DNA from: Massilia sp. Mn16-1_5
Lineage (GTDB): Bacteria > Pseudomonadota > Gammaproteobacteria > Burkholderiales > Burkholderiaceae_D
NCBI RefSeq assembly: GCF_004798585.1
Contig: NZ_PPXQ01000026.1
Span: 1-55,969 of the forward strand
Length of the DNA: 55,969 bases
Reading direction: 5' to 3'
Positions 26,036 to 33,729 of the stretch are shown here, in pieces. The position numbers and the translations under genes were made by a program. The notes below the pieces were generated by a model. It was not told the origin of the DNA. It searched no databases and was given only the letters and a program-made list of their open reading frames with translations. Every line of letters starts with the position of its first letter. Position 1 is the stretch's first letter.

Positions 26036-26088
26036 TGACGTTTCCCTTGTTTGAATTATGTTGATCAGTGAAAACAGGATAACACAAC

Positions 26089-26126
26089 TACTGTATAAAT
26101 CTACAGTTACTGTACATAACACCAGT
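26089..26126. promoter_or_regulatory. Two adjacent LexA-like (SOS) boxes
   Basis: Box 1: CTGT (26091-26094), eight bases, ACAG (26103-26106), inside TACTGTATAAATCTACAGTT. This is a full match to the gammaproteobacterial/betaproteobacterial consensus CTGT-N8-ACAG with an AT-rich centre. Box 2: CTGT (26110-26113), eight bases, CCAG (26122-26125), one mismatch. They lie between the divergent 70-residue gene (start 26035) and the PAP2 gene (start 26171). On the minus strand a TATACA-like -10 overlaps box 1, which favours control of the small gene; the PAP2 gene cannot be excluded. Confidence 0.7.
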
Positions 26127-26170
26127 AAAAAATTTCAAGTGTAGTTTTTTTGCCATGTCTTCCCCGCCGC

Positions 26171-26911
26171 ATGAATGAATCCTTGACGACCCGCCTGCAC
26201 CGCTTCGCCGTCGCGCGTTTTTCGCCCCAGGAGCAGTTCGGCCTGCACCTGACGCTGGGCGTGCTGGCCCTGCTGCTGGCGATGGCGGGCTTTGCGCGAC
26301 TCGCCGACGAGGTCGTGAATGGCGCGCCGATCACCGCGCTCGACCTGCGCTTGGCGAACTGGCTGCATATCCACGCCCACGCCAGCACGGCGCTGCGCAA
26401 CTTCCTGCTGGTCGTGACCGAGCTGCACAGCACGCCGGGCATGTTGGCCCTGACGGCGCTGGCCGGCTGGTGGCTGGTGCGGGTCGATGCGCGCCACTGG
26501 ATGCTGACGCTGGTGGCCGCGGTGCCGGGCGGGATGCTCCTTAACGTGGCCATGAAGCACACCTTCGAGCGGGCGCGCCCGCATTTCGACGAGCCGATCC
26601 TGACCCTGAGCACCTACAGCTTCCCGAGCGGCCACACGGTGGCGGCGACCCTGTTCTACGGCGTGCTGGCCTGCTACCTGACGCGCCATGCGCACAGCTG
26701 GGCCGCGCGCGCCGCGATCGTGCTGGCGGCCTGCGCGATGGTGCTGCTGGTGGCGGGCTCGCGCCTGTATCTCGGCGCCCATTACCTGTCCGACGTGCTG
26801 GCCGGCATGCTGGAAGGCTGCGCTTGGCTGGCGATCTGCGTCACCGGCGTGTCCACGCTGCGCCGGCGCCAGGCCGCACGCGCAGGCCGTGGCGCGGCAT
26901 CCGAACACTGA
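26171..26911 (+). CDS. PAP2 family membrane phosphatase
   Basis: A 246-residue integral membrane protein with about six helices. The three phosphatase motifs are in order: KHTFERARP, YSFPSGHT (catalytic His) and SRLYLGAHYLSDVLAG (nucleophile His). Such enzymes dephosphorylate lipids such as phosphatidic acid, PG-phosphate or undecaprenyl pyrophosphate at the periplasmic face. ATG 26171 is used; an in-frame TTG at 26150 is possible. It is followed 27 bp later by the phosphoesterase gene on the same strand and may be co-transcribed with it. Confidence 0.93.
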   Translation: MNESLTTRLHRFAVARFSPQEQFGLHLTLGVLALLLAMAGFARLADEVVNGAPITALDLRLANWLHIHAHASTALRNFLLVVTELHSTPGMLALTALAGWWLVRVDARHWMLTLVAAVPGGMLLNVAMKHTFERARPHFDEPILTLSTYSFPSGHTVAATLFYGVLACYLTRHAHSWAARAAIVLAACAMVLLVAGSRLYLGAHYLSDVLAGMLEGCAWLAICVTGVSTLRRRQAARAGRGAASEH

Positions 26912-26938
26912 GCGAACACTGATCAACGAGGAATTCCG

Positions 26939-27775
26939 ATGCGTACACTCATCCACCTGTCCGACCTGCATTTCGGGCGCGTCGACCAGGCCCTGCTGGG
27001 CCCGCTGCGCGAGCTGGTCCATTCGATCGCGCCCGATGTCGTCGTCATCTCCGGCGACCTGACCCAACGTGCGAAACCCGAGCAGTTCGAGGAGGCGCGC
27101 GCCTTCCTGGACAGCTTGCCGGGACCGCAGATCGTGGTGCCGGGCAACCACGACATTTCCCTGTACAACGTGTTCCGCCGCTTCGTCAAACCCTTGGCGC
27201 GCTACAAGCGCTACATCACCGACGACCTCGATCCGATGTATGTCGACGACGAGATTGCCGTGGTCGGCGTGAACACGGCGCGCTCGCTGACGATCAAGGA
27301 CGGCCGCGTGAACAAGGAGCAGGTGACGAAGATCCAACAGGAGCTGGCCGGGCTCGATCCGAAGATCACGCGCATTGTCGTCACGCATCACCCCTTCGAC
27401 CTGCCGACCACGTTCGAGGAGCAGGACCTGGTCAACCGCGCGCCGATGGCGATGGAAGTGTTCGCCCAGTGCGGCGTCGATGTGCTGCTGGCCGGCCACA
27501 TGCACGTCAGCCATGCGGCCAGCACCGCCTCGCGCTACCAGATCGACGCCTACGCGGCGCTGGTGGTGCAGGCGGGCACGGCGACCTCGACGCGGGGCAG
27601 GGGCGAAGTCAATTCCTTCAACCTGCTGCGGGTCGAACACGAGCGGGTCGAGATCGACCGCTATGGCTGGGATGCGCTGACGAATACCTTCCGGGTGATC
27701 CTGACCGAAAAGTTCCTGAGAAGCGGGAATGTGTGGGCGCCGGCGGCGGAAGGGATGCTGGCGGCGGGGATTTGA
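26939..27775 (+). CDS. Icc-like calcineurin-type metallophosphoesterase
   Basis: A 278-residue two-metal phosphoesterase. Motifs in order: LSDLHFG (D, H), VISGDLTQ (GD), VPGNHD, VVTHHPFD and LAGHMHVS. These place it with class III cyclic-nucleotide phosphodiesterase-like (CpdA/Icc) and related enzymes; the true substrate (cAMP, lipid or other phosphodiester) is uncertain. GAGGAA precedes ATG 26939. It is probably in one unit with the PAP2 gene upstream and is convergent with the phospholipase D gene. Confidence 0.9.
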   Translation: MRTLIHLSDLHFGRVDQALLGPLRELVHSIAPDVVVISGDLTQRAKPEQFEEARAFLDSLPGPQIVVPGNHDISLYNVFRRFVKPLARYKRYITDDLDPMYVDDEIAVVGVNTARSLTIKDGRVNKEQVTKIQQELAGLDPKITRIVVTHHPFDLPTTFEEQDLVNRAPMAMEVFAQCGVDVLLAGHMHVSHAASTASRYQIDAYAALVVQAGTATSTRGRGEVNSFNLLRVEHERVEIDRYGWDALTNTFRVILTEKFLRSGNVWAPAAEGMLAAGI

Positions 27776-27781
27776 CGATTC

Positions 27782-27804
27782 GCGGCGTCGTTATGCGACG
27801 CCGC
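27782..27804. terminator. GC hairpin between convergent genes
   Basis: GCGGCGTCG, loop TTATG, CGACGCCGC (27782-27804). No T-tract follows, so it is a weak terminator or Rho-assisted end. A solitary GTAGGGTG (27820-27827) follows, abutting the stop of the phospholipase D gene, and may be a truncated repeat copy. Confidence 0.45.
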
Positions 27805-27828
27805 CGATGTGCCGCGTTCGTAGGGTGT

Positions 27829-29220
27829 TCAGATCCAATACTCGGTCAGCCGCGCGGCCCATTCCTTGATGCGGTCGGCCCAGGGCCGGTCGCGCCACTG
27901 TTCCAGCGTCACTTCCTTCGAATCGCGCAGGTCCTCGTTGAACGCGCTTTCCATGTCGCGCCCGAAGGCCGGGTCAATGACCACGACGTTCAGTTCGTAG
28001 TTGTGGATGAAGCTGCGGCGGTCGATGTTCGCCGAGCCGATGGTCGACCAGGCGCCGTCGATCACGGCCGTCTTGGCGTGCAGCACGGCCACCTGGAGCT
28101 GGAAGATGCGTACGCCGCCGGCCAGCAGCTGCTCGTAGAAGGCCTGGCCCGCATACATCACGAGGCCGTGGTCGGACACCCCCGGCAACACCAGTTTCAC
28201 GTCCACGCCGCGTTTGGCAGCGGCGATCAGGGCGTCGACCACCTGCTGGTCGGGCACGAAATAGGCCGAGGTGATATGGACTGATTTCTTGGCTTCGTTG
28301 ATCGCCACCATCAGCGACTTGTAGATTTCCGAGTGGCTGCCCGGCTCGGTGGCCAGCACGCGCACGAACTTGTCGCCGGCCGGGGCCAGGCGCGGGAAGT
28401 AGTCGCGGGGGGGCTGGAGTTCGCCGCCTTCCTGGCGCACCCAGGCGTTGACAAAAGCCCATTGCAGGGTCGCCACCGCCGGGCCTTCGATCTTGACGTG
28501 GGTGTCGCGCCAGCCGACCTTGTTCTTGTCGACGTTGTCGGGCTTCCTGCGCGAGCGAAACAGCGAGCTGTTGGCATAGTCGGCGCTGATGTTGATGCCG
28601 CCCGTAAAGGCGACCTTGCCGTCGACGACCATCAGCTTGCGGTGGTCGCGGTTGTTGATCGACCAGTTGCCCTTGGCCTTGGCCGGATTCACGGGATTGA
28701 AGGCGACCATCCTGATGCCGGCCGCGCGCATGCGGTCGAAGAATTCCTGGGGCGTGCCGATGGTGCCGACACTGTCGTACATGACGTTGACCGTCACGCC
28801 CTGGCGCTGCTTCTCCATCAGCAGTTCGGCGAACTGCAGGCCGATCGGGTCCTGGTCGAAGATATAGGTTTCCAGGTTGATCGACGTGGTGGCGCTGCGC
28901 ACCGCGGCCATCATTTCGCGCATCGTCGCCGGACCGTCGAACAGCAGCTGCACCTGGTTCCCCGCGATCAGCGGCAGGCCGGTCGCCTGTTCCTCCAGCA
29001 CTGCCAGCTGCTTCAGGTCGCTCGTCGCATTCGCCCAGCGCCGCTGCAGCAGTTGCGCCGCCTGCTGCTTCTGCAGCGTGCCCTTCGCGGTCGCCACCGT
29101 CGGATTGTTCTTGTGCGGCGTGTCGGGCAGCTTGTCGGCATCGGGCAGGGTGCGGCAGGAAGCGATCGCGCCGACGAAGGCGAGGGCGGCGAGCCACCAG
29201 CTCAGGCGTTTCTTGTTCAT
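27829..29220 (-). CDS. Phospholipase D / cardiolipin synthase-like lipoprotein
   Basis: A 463-residue protein with a lipoprotein-like signal (FVGAIASC). It carries two HKD motifs, HRKLMVVDG followed by GGINIS, and HAKTAVIDG followed by GSANIDRRS, as in bacterial cardiolipin synthases and PLD-type transphosphatidylases. A lipid anchor with the enzyme in the periplasm is expected, unlike the membrane-helix ClsA form. GGGGAAAC precedes ATG 29220. Its ATG overlaps the TGA of the upstream SpecificRecomb gene (ATGA), so the two are translationally coupled. Confidence 0.9.
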   Translation of the reverse strand: MNKKRLSWWLAALAFVGAIASCRTLPDADKLPDTPHKNNPTVATAKGTLQKQQAAQLLQRRWANATSDLKQLAVLEEQATGLPLIAGNQVQLLFDGPATMREMMAAVRSATTSINLETYIFDQDPIGLQFAELLMEKQRQGVTVNVMYDSVGTIGTPQEFFDRMRAAGIRMVAFNPVNPAKAKGNWSINNRDHRKLMVVDGKVAFTGGINISADYANSSLFRSRRKPDNVDKNKVGWRDTHVKIEGPAVATLQWAFVNAWVRQEGGELQPPRDYFPRLAPAGDKFVRVLATEPGSHSEIYKSLMVAINEAKKSVHITSAYFVPDQQVVDALIAAAKRGVDVKLVLPGVSDHGLVMYAGQAFYEQLLAGGVRIFQLQVAVLHAKTAVIDGAWSTIGSANIDRRSFIHNYELNVVVIDPAFGRDMESAFNEDLRDSKEVTLEQWRDRPWADRIKEWAARLTEYWI

Positions 29221-31349
29221 TTGTTTCCCCTTGTGGCGACGTGGATGTCGATCGTGTCGACATCCCTGGGCCCGATGAAAAAGTCGAGCGGCGCATGCAG
29301 GAAGCGCCGGCCGAGTGCGCGCAGCAGCAGGATGCTGCGCTTGAACTGGATCTTGCGGGCGCGCAGGGCCACCCACAGCGCCAGGCTGAAGCTTACCAGC
29401 AGGTTGACGGCGCCGATCAGTGCGACACCAGCCGAGGCATTCGCCACCATCTCCCAGCTCATCCGGTAATCGAGCCCGACGAGGGCGGTGGCGAAATTCG
29501 CCGTCGAGAAGGTCACATGGCGGATGTCGAGCGGCAGGCCGAGCAGGTAGCCGACGGTGCCGGTGGTGCCGAGCAGGATGCCGAAGAAGAAGTTACCCAT
29601 CAGGCCGCCAAGATTGTTCTCGACGTAGCGCGACAAGCGGTCGCGCCGTTCGACGCCGAACAGGCTGCCCAGCCAGCGCAGCTGGCGCACGCGCTGGCCC
29701 ATGCGCGTGTAGAGGGCCTTGTTGTCGTAGTAACCGGAGATCAGGCCGGCGACGAACAGCCAGACCCCGGCGATGGCTGCGTAGAACAGGGCCGGCGTGT
29801 GGATCGGATCGATGTCGTGCAACAGGTGCCGGGCCTTCTCGGGCGTGACGAGGTGGTGGCCCGTCATCTGCTGGTAGGCGATTGCGATGACGAGCGCGGT
29901 CGGGAAGGCGACCACCACGTTGCCGAGCACCGAGACGATCTGGGTGCGGAAGACCTTGTTCACCAGCTCGGCCATGCTGTCGAAATCGATGCTGCGTCCG
30001 TCGCGGCTGTGCAGGCCGGCGGCGATGCGCTGGGCGGTCATGGCCGGCTGCTTCGTGGCGATGGTCCAGTGCAGCATGTGCACGAGCATGAAGCCGAGCG
30101 AGTAATTCATGCTGAACAGAAAGGCTTCGACCAGGGGCGCGGCGCGCAGGTAGGACAGCAGGATTTTGAAGGTCGCCATGAAGCCGACGATGAAGCCGGC
30201 GCCGGCCGCGGCCTTGAACATGTCGCGCAGCTGGGCCCGGCTTTCGGCGATGTAGTGTTCGCCGGTGCGGCTGGCGTTCTCCGTGACATTGCGCGCCAGC
30301 AGGTGGATGTTGTCGCGGAATAGGCCGCGCACCTGGTATTTCGTGTTGTGCGCCTCGACCAGTTCCTGGGCCAGGGCGAGCGCGGCCGCACGCTGCGGGC
30401 TGACCGGGCGCGGCGGCGGAGAATGCGGGGGGATCGTCGCCAGCGCACGGCTGCTCGACGGCTCGGCGTCGATCACCTCCGCGCTTGCGTCCTGCAGCAG
30501 CGGCGCCTCCTTGGCGGCTTCGCTGACGTCGACCAGGAACAGCAGCTTGCGCAGCCGCTCGATGCTCTGCGAAATGGCGACAAGCACATAGGTCAGCGCC
30601 ACGCTGGTGCCGACGGACAATGAACTGCGGCGGATCTTGGCCACCACCTCGTCGCACTGGTCGAGCATCACCAGCAGGTGGCGCGGATCGTCCGGGCGAT
30701 CGATCGATCCCTCCAGGAAGCGCCCGTATTCGTCGAGGTAGTGGTTGACCTCGATGTTCTGCATCAGGAAGGGCGAATCGAAATCCTCGATCTCGCTGTA
30801 GCTGTGCACCAGGCGCGGCTCCAGCCCGAGCGCGCAGACGCGGCAGGACAGGGTGCGGATCGCGTCCAGCATGCCCATGGTCGTGACCAGGCGCGCGCGG
30901 TCGGGCGCGGCGTCCTGCGGCGGCGGTGCTTCGGACACGACGTCGAACAGGGCCAGCCAGTCCTCGTCCGGCACCGAGCGGATCCAGTAGTAATCGGCCT
31001 CGGCGTACAGCACCTGGTCGAGCGAGTCGGACAGGTACAGGTCGTCGAGCGCGGGTGGCAGCAGGCGCCAGGCGATGCGGCGCTTGAGTTCGGTGAAGAA
31101 GCCGTCGTTCGAGAGGATGCCGATGTCGCTGTACAGGCTCGTGTGGCGGCGTTTTTCGAGCAGGGTGACGATATAGCTGCGCAGCGCCCAGGCCTGTGCC
31201 GGGTTGCCCCTCAAGAGTTGTGTCAGTGTGCGCACGGAGGCGCGCGCATGGCCCAGGTGACGCCGGCGCGGTCGCAGGCAGTCGACCAGCTCGATGAGCA
31301 GGTCGATGCGGTCGCTACGTGGGTCGATGCGCTCAAGAATGTCAAGCAT
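29217..31349 (-). CDS. SpecificRecomb family membrane protein (annotated elsewhere as site-specific recombinase)
   Basis: A 710-residue protein. The first 370 or so residues are soluble and helical. The rest contains several hydrophobic helices (GFIVGFMATFKILLSYL, FLFSMNYSLGFMLVHMLHW, VVVAFPTALVIAIAYQ, LFYAAIAGVWLFVAGLISGY). A nearby AKQPAMTAQ-like segment, seen here as TIATKQPAMTAQRIAAGL, is characteristic of the family called site-specific recombinase from an early gonococcal report. No integrase or resolvase catalytic motif is visible and the many membrane helices argue against recombinase activity. Coupling to a phospholipase D gene suggests a role in membrane lipid or envelope metabolism. 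Confidence 0.85.
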   Translation of the reverse strand: MLDILERIDPRSDRIDLLIELVDCLRPRRRHLGHARASVRTLTQLLRGNPAQAWALRSYIVTLLEKRRHTSLYSDIGILSNDGFFTELKRRIAWRLLPPALDDLYLSDSLDQVLYAEADYYWIRSVPDEDWLALFDVVSEAPPPQDAAPDRARLVTTMGMLDAIRTLSCRVCALGLEPRLVHSYSEIEDFDSPFLMQNIEVNHYLDEYGRFLEGSIDRPDDPRHLLVMLDQCDEVVAKIRRSSLSVGTSVALTYVLVAISQSIERLRKLLFLVDVSEAAKEAPLLQDASAEVIDAEPSSSRALATIPPHSPPPRPVSPQRAAALALAQELVEAHNTKYQVRGLFRDNIHLLARNVTENASRTGEHYIAESRAQLRDMFKAAAGAGFIVGFMATFKILLSYLRAAPLVEAFLFSMNYSLGFMLVHMLHWTIATKQPAMTAQRIAAGLHSRDGRSIDFDSMAELVNKVFRTQIVSVLGNVVVAFPTALVIAIAYQQMTGHHLVTPEKARHLLHDIDPIHTPALFYAAIAGVWLFVAGLISGYYDNKALYTRMGQRVRQLRWLGSLFGVERRDRLSRYVENNLGGLMGNFFFGILLGTTGTVGYLLGLPLDIRHVTFSTANFATALVGLDYRMSWEMVANASAGVALIGAVNLLVSFSLALWVALRARKIQFKRSILLLRALGRRFLHAPLDFFIGPRDVDTIDIHVATRGNK

Positions 31350-31356
31350 ACAAAAT

Positions 31357-31451
31357 CCGTTTCCTCATAGACGACAGTGTACGCGTTGAGGCCGCACGAG
31401 CTTGGTACGGCAGCGTACACTGTCAGTCGATGAGGAAGCGGATGTTGTAGG
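31357..31451. repeat. Long imperfect inverted repeat (about 29-bp arms)
   Basis: The left arm (31357-31384) contains TTCCTCAT and GACAGTGTACGC; the right arm (31423-31451) is its inverted copy, with a perfect 12-bp core GCGTACACTGTC (31423-31434) and two or three mismatches beyond. The 38-base centre is GC-rich. It lies just upstream of the SpecificRecomb start (31349), so it is in that gene's promoter or leader. It could be a small MITE-like element, an attenuating RNA hairpin or a wide operator pair. Confidence 0.6.
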
Positions 31452-31471
31452 TGGACGCGTTCAGCGCGCGC

Positions 31472-31933
31472 TCAAGTGAAGGCCAGCAGCAATGCGGTCA
31501 GCATAGCCCCTGCGGCCCAGCACGCGAGACCCCAGGCCACTGCCACGCCCAGCGCGCCATTCCAGCCGCGCCGCGCGTAACGCCGGCCGAAGCGGCGCCG
31601 CACCGCCTGCCACTGTGGCGCCGCCGCGCCCAGCAGCCAGAGGCCGAGCCAGGCCAGGGTCAGCCACTGGGCAAAAGGCGCGGTGCCGTTGACGCGCGCT
31701 GTGACGGCGCCCGCCAGCCCCTCCAGTGCCAGCACCAGCACGCTGGCCAGCAGCCAGTGGCGGGCGGTGCGGGCGGCCTGCGCCTGGCCCAGCACGCGCC
31801 AGTTGTGCATCAGTAGCCAGGAACCGAAGACCGGGGTGAACAGCAGGCTCCAGGCGGCGACGGCCGAGGGCCGCCACAGGGCAGGGGCGTCTTGCGAGAA
31901 ATCGGGCTTGAACGCGGCATGGGTGTCAGGCAT
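31472..31933 (-). CDS. Membrane protein of unknown function
   Basis: A 153-residue protein with four predicted helices (SAVAAWSLLFTPVFGSWLLM, HWLLASVLVLALEGLAGAV, WLTLAWLGLWLLGAA, ALGVAVAWGLACWAAGAMLTALLLAF). A basic loop RRRFGRRYARRG lies between helices three and four. The N-terminus is polar. It resembles uncharacterised RDD- or DUF-type small membrane proteins, but I cannot assign one. The ribosome site is weak. It has its own upstream gap on both sides and is probably monocistronic. Confidence 0.7.
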   Translation of the reverse strand: MPDTHAAFKPDFSQDAPALWRPSAVAAWSLLFTPVFGSWLLMHNWRVLGQAQAARTARHWLLASVLVLALEGLAGAVTARVNGTAPFAQWLTLAWLGLWLLGAAAPQWQAVRRRFGRRYARRGWNGALGVAVAWGLACWAAGAMLTALLLAFT

Positions 31934-32076
31934 GGCAAAAAAATGAGGGGGAAAATGTTGCCGAGTGGAAGCAACACTATCCTGCCACTGCGGCCCGCTG
32001 TCCTTGCGCTGGGTCCTCGTTCATGAACTGCAGCAGCCGTTTTTGCGCTAATGCGACAGTCTCGGGGATGCGGATG

Positions 32077-32109
32077 CAAAAAAGCCGCCCGGCTTGCGCG
32101 GGGCGGCTT
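32077..32109 (-). terminator. Intrinsic terminator of the OmpA-family lipoprotein gene
   Basis: On the minus strand, AAGCCGCCC (revcomp of 32101-32109) and GGGCGGCTT (revcomp of 32082-32090) form a nine-pair stem followed by a run of six U. It starts 20 bp after the stop codon at 32130. Confidence 0.88.
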
Positions 32110-32129
32110 CGTAAGGGCTGTGGACTTGA

Positions 32130-32801
32130 TCAGCCGCGGCCAGGTTCGGCGACGTAGATCTCGACGCGGCGGTTGCGTGCGCGGCCGGCGTTGTCGGTGT
32201 TCGAGGCGATCGGTTCGCGTTCGCCGCGGCCTTCGATCGTGATGCGGCTCGGATTCACGCCGCGGCCAGCCAGGTAGTCGCGGGTGCGCGCGGCGCGGTC
32301 GACCGACAGCGGCTGGTTGATGGCCGGGCCGCCGGTGTTGTCGGTGTGGCCGATGATGACGACGTTGGTGTTCGGATTTTCCTGCAGGGTGGTGGCGAAG
32401 CGCTCGAGCACCGGCTGGAAATTCGGCTTGATGTCGGCACGGCCGCTGTCGAAGGAAACGTCGCTCGGGATGTCGAGCTTCAGGCGGTTGTCGGCGGTCT
32501 GGCTGACCTGCACGCCGGTGCCGCGAGTAGCCTGTTCCATTGCCTGCTTCTGCTGTTCCATGCGCTTGGACCAGATGTTGCCGATCACGGCGCCGGCTGC
32601 GCCGCCGATCACGGCGCCCTTGGCGGCACGGCTGCCGCCACCGCCGTGGGTGGTGCCGCCGATCAGCGCGCCGAGGGCTGCGCCGGCGCCGGCGCCGGTC
32701 GCGGTGCCGCGCTGGGTCGCGCTCATGTCGGCGCAACCGCTGATGCCGAGGGCGAGGATGGTGGCGGCTGCTGCGGATTTGGTCAGTTTGGAATACATCA
32801 T
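32130..32801 (-). CDS. OmpA-family lipoprotein with glycine-zipper region (YiaD-like)
   Basis: A 223-residue lipoprotein (lipobox SGC). A glycine-zipper membrane segment (GTATGAGAGAALGALIGG and AAKGAVIGGAAGAVIGNIW) is followed by an OmpA C-terminal peptidoglycan-binding domain: DVSFDSGRADIKPNF, IIGHTDNTGG, then LSVDRAARTRDYLAGRGV and GRARNRRVEIYV. It would tether the outer membrane to the cell wall. An AAGGAG ribosome site is seven bases before ATG 32801 (a second ATG follows at once). It is monocistronic, ending in a strong terminator. Confidence 0.93.
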   Translation of the reverse strand: MMYSKLTKSAAAATILALGISGCADMSATQRGTATGAGAGAALGALIGGTTHGGGGSRAAKGAVIGGAAGAVIGNIWSKRMEQQKQAMEQATRGTGVQVSQTADNRLKLDIPSDVSFDSGRADIKPNFQPVLERFATTLQENPNTNVVIIGHTDNTGGPAINQPLSVDRAARTRDYLAGRGVNPSRITIEGRGEREPIASNTDNAGRARNRRVEIYVAEPGRG

Positions 32802-32821
32802 AATTTTCTCCTTAAAGAAAA

Positions 32822-32868
32822 AATCCGTTTCGTAGGCGCGCCCAGGGGGCACGACCGCGAAACGGATT
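32822..32868 (-). terminator. Inverted repeat, probable terminator upstream of the OmpA lipoprotein gene
   Basis: AATCCGTTTCG (32822-32832) pairs with CGAAACGGATT (32858-32868) around a 25-base loop; on the minus strand it is followed by U-rich bases. It probably ends transcripts of the DUF5670-type gene, or acts in the leader of the lipoprotein gene. Confidence 0.6.
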
Positions 32869-32965
32869 AATCAACCTACTTCGGGTGGTGCTGCGGTCGT
32901 ACCTGGAGCTGCGAAGCACAGCGGCGCACTCCTTGCACAACCGATATGGTACTGCATGCGTCGTT

Positions 32966-33112
32966 CTATATGCCTCGACCGCTGATCAGGCGCACCAGGA
33001 TCATGATCACGGCGACCACGAGCAGGATGTGGATGAAGCCGCCGATGGTGTACGAGGTGACCAGGCCGAGCAGCCACAAGACGATGAGAACGATGGCGAT
33101 TGTATAGAGCAT
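32966..33112 (-). CDS. DUF5670 / lmo0937-type small membrane protein
   Basis: A 48-residue gene. It encodes MLYTIAIVLIVLWLLGLVTS, a second helix (GGFIHILLVVAVIMILVRLI) and the end SGRGI. Two short hydrophobic helices joined at TSYTIGG are the signature of the lmo0937 family, small membrane proteins common in stress-gene neighbourhoods of many phyla. Function is unknown. A GAGGAGA ribosome site lies upstream of ATG 33112. Confidence 0.85.
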   Translation of the reverse strand: MLYTIAIVLIVLWLLGLVTSYTIGGFIHILLVVAVIMILVRLISGRGI

Positions 33113-33202
33113 GATGAGTCTCCTCACTGGGGTTTGCGTCCGAATGACGCCGTGAATCCAGTATCGCGCTCTCAGCTCAGCACCACCGTTCGTTGGCGTA
33201 CA

Positions 33203-33460
33203 TTATGCGGAAGATTTTTGTTCATTTCGCAAGCTTGCGCTGGCCAGGCCCGTGCTTCCCAGGCCAGGAATCCAGCCCATGAAGCCGAGCAGGCCCACGA
33301 TGCCGATCAGGCAGGTCAGCAGGCCGCCGCTGACGAGGAAGAAGACGTCGTGCGCCGCGAGCTCGCCCGCCTGCTCGAGTGGCGGCGTGGCAGAGACGAG
33401 TCCGAATCCGGTGACGACCAGGCCCCAGACGATGATGCCGATCCATGCAAGGCTATTCAT
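33203..33460 (-). CDS. Small two-helix membrane protein of unknown function
   Basis: An 85-residue protein with two helices: LAWIGIIVWGLVVTGFGLVS and VFFLVSGGLLTCLIGIVGLLG. A short acidic loop lies between them and the tail is polar. An AAGGGGAG ribosome site precedes ATG 33460. It has no named family that I recognise. Its location among envelope-stress genes and its small size fit an accessory membrane protein. Confidence 0.75.
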   Translation of the reverse strand: MNSLAWIGIIVWGLVVTGFGLVSATPPLEQAGELAAHDVFFLVSGGLLTCLIGIVGLLGFMGWIPGLGSTGLASASLRNEQKSSA

Positions 33461-33489
33461 GGTGCTCCCCTTATGCGAAGTTGATTTAA

Positions 33490-33588
33490 AGCGCCTAACA
33501 AAACTGTCATGGCTGCGTTGCAGCGCCTCGCCGTACCCCCGTACTGTCTTCGGCGCTGCGCCTTGCCCTGCCAGTTTTGTTAGGCGCT
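33490..33588. repeat. MITE-like structured element with 17-bp inverted ends
   Basis: AGCGCCTAACAAAACTG (33490-33506) and its exact inverted copy (33572-33588) bound a 99-bp element. Inside, CAGCGCC (33521-33527) pairs with GGCGCTG (33552-33558), making a cruciform. No coding capacity. It sits in the gap between two minus-strand genes and looks like a dispersed non-autonomous repeat. Confidence 0.7.
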
Positions 33589-33672
33589 CTCAGGCGGCGT
33601 TTCGATGACGCTCAGCCATTCTCGGGGCAGCTCAGCAGTATTTCCGTGCGGTGGCGCACATTGCACAGAGGA

Positions 33673-33710
33673 AAAAATCAAGGCCGGCGATCCGAAGATG
33701 GCCGGCCTTG
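33673..33710 (-). terminator. Intrinsic terminator of the glycine-zipper gene
   Basis: CAAGGCCGGC (33679-33688) pairs with GCCGGCCTTG (33701-33710); on the minus strand the stem is followed by a U run (AAAAAA at 33672-33677 on the plus strand). It begins 20 bp after the stop at 33730. Confidence 0.9.
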
Positions 33711-33729
33711 CTGAGAGGGGAGGGCGCTA

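Noticed and set aside
29217..31349. A true site-specific recombinase or phage integration module
   Set aside because: No catalytic Ser/Tyr recombinase motif, several membrane helices, no attachment sites or phage genes nearby.
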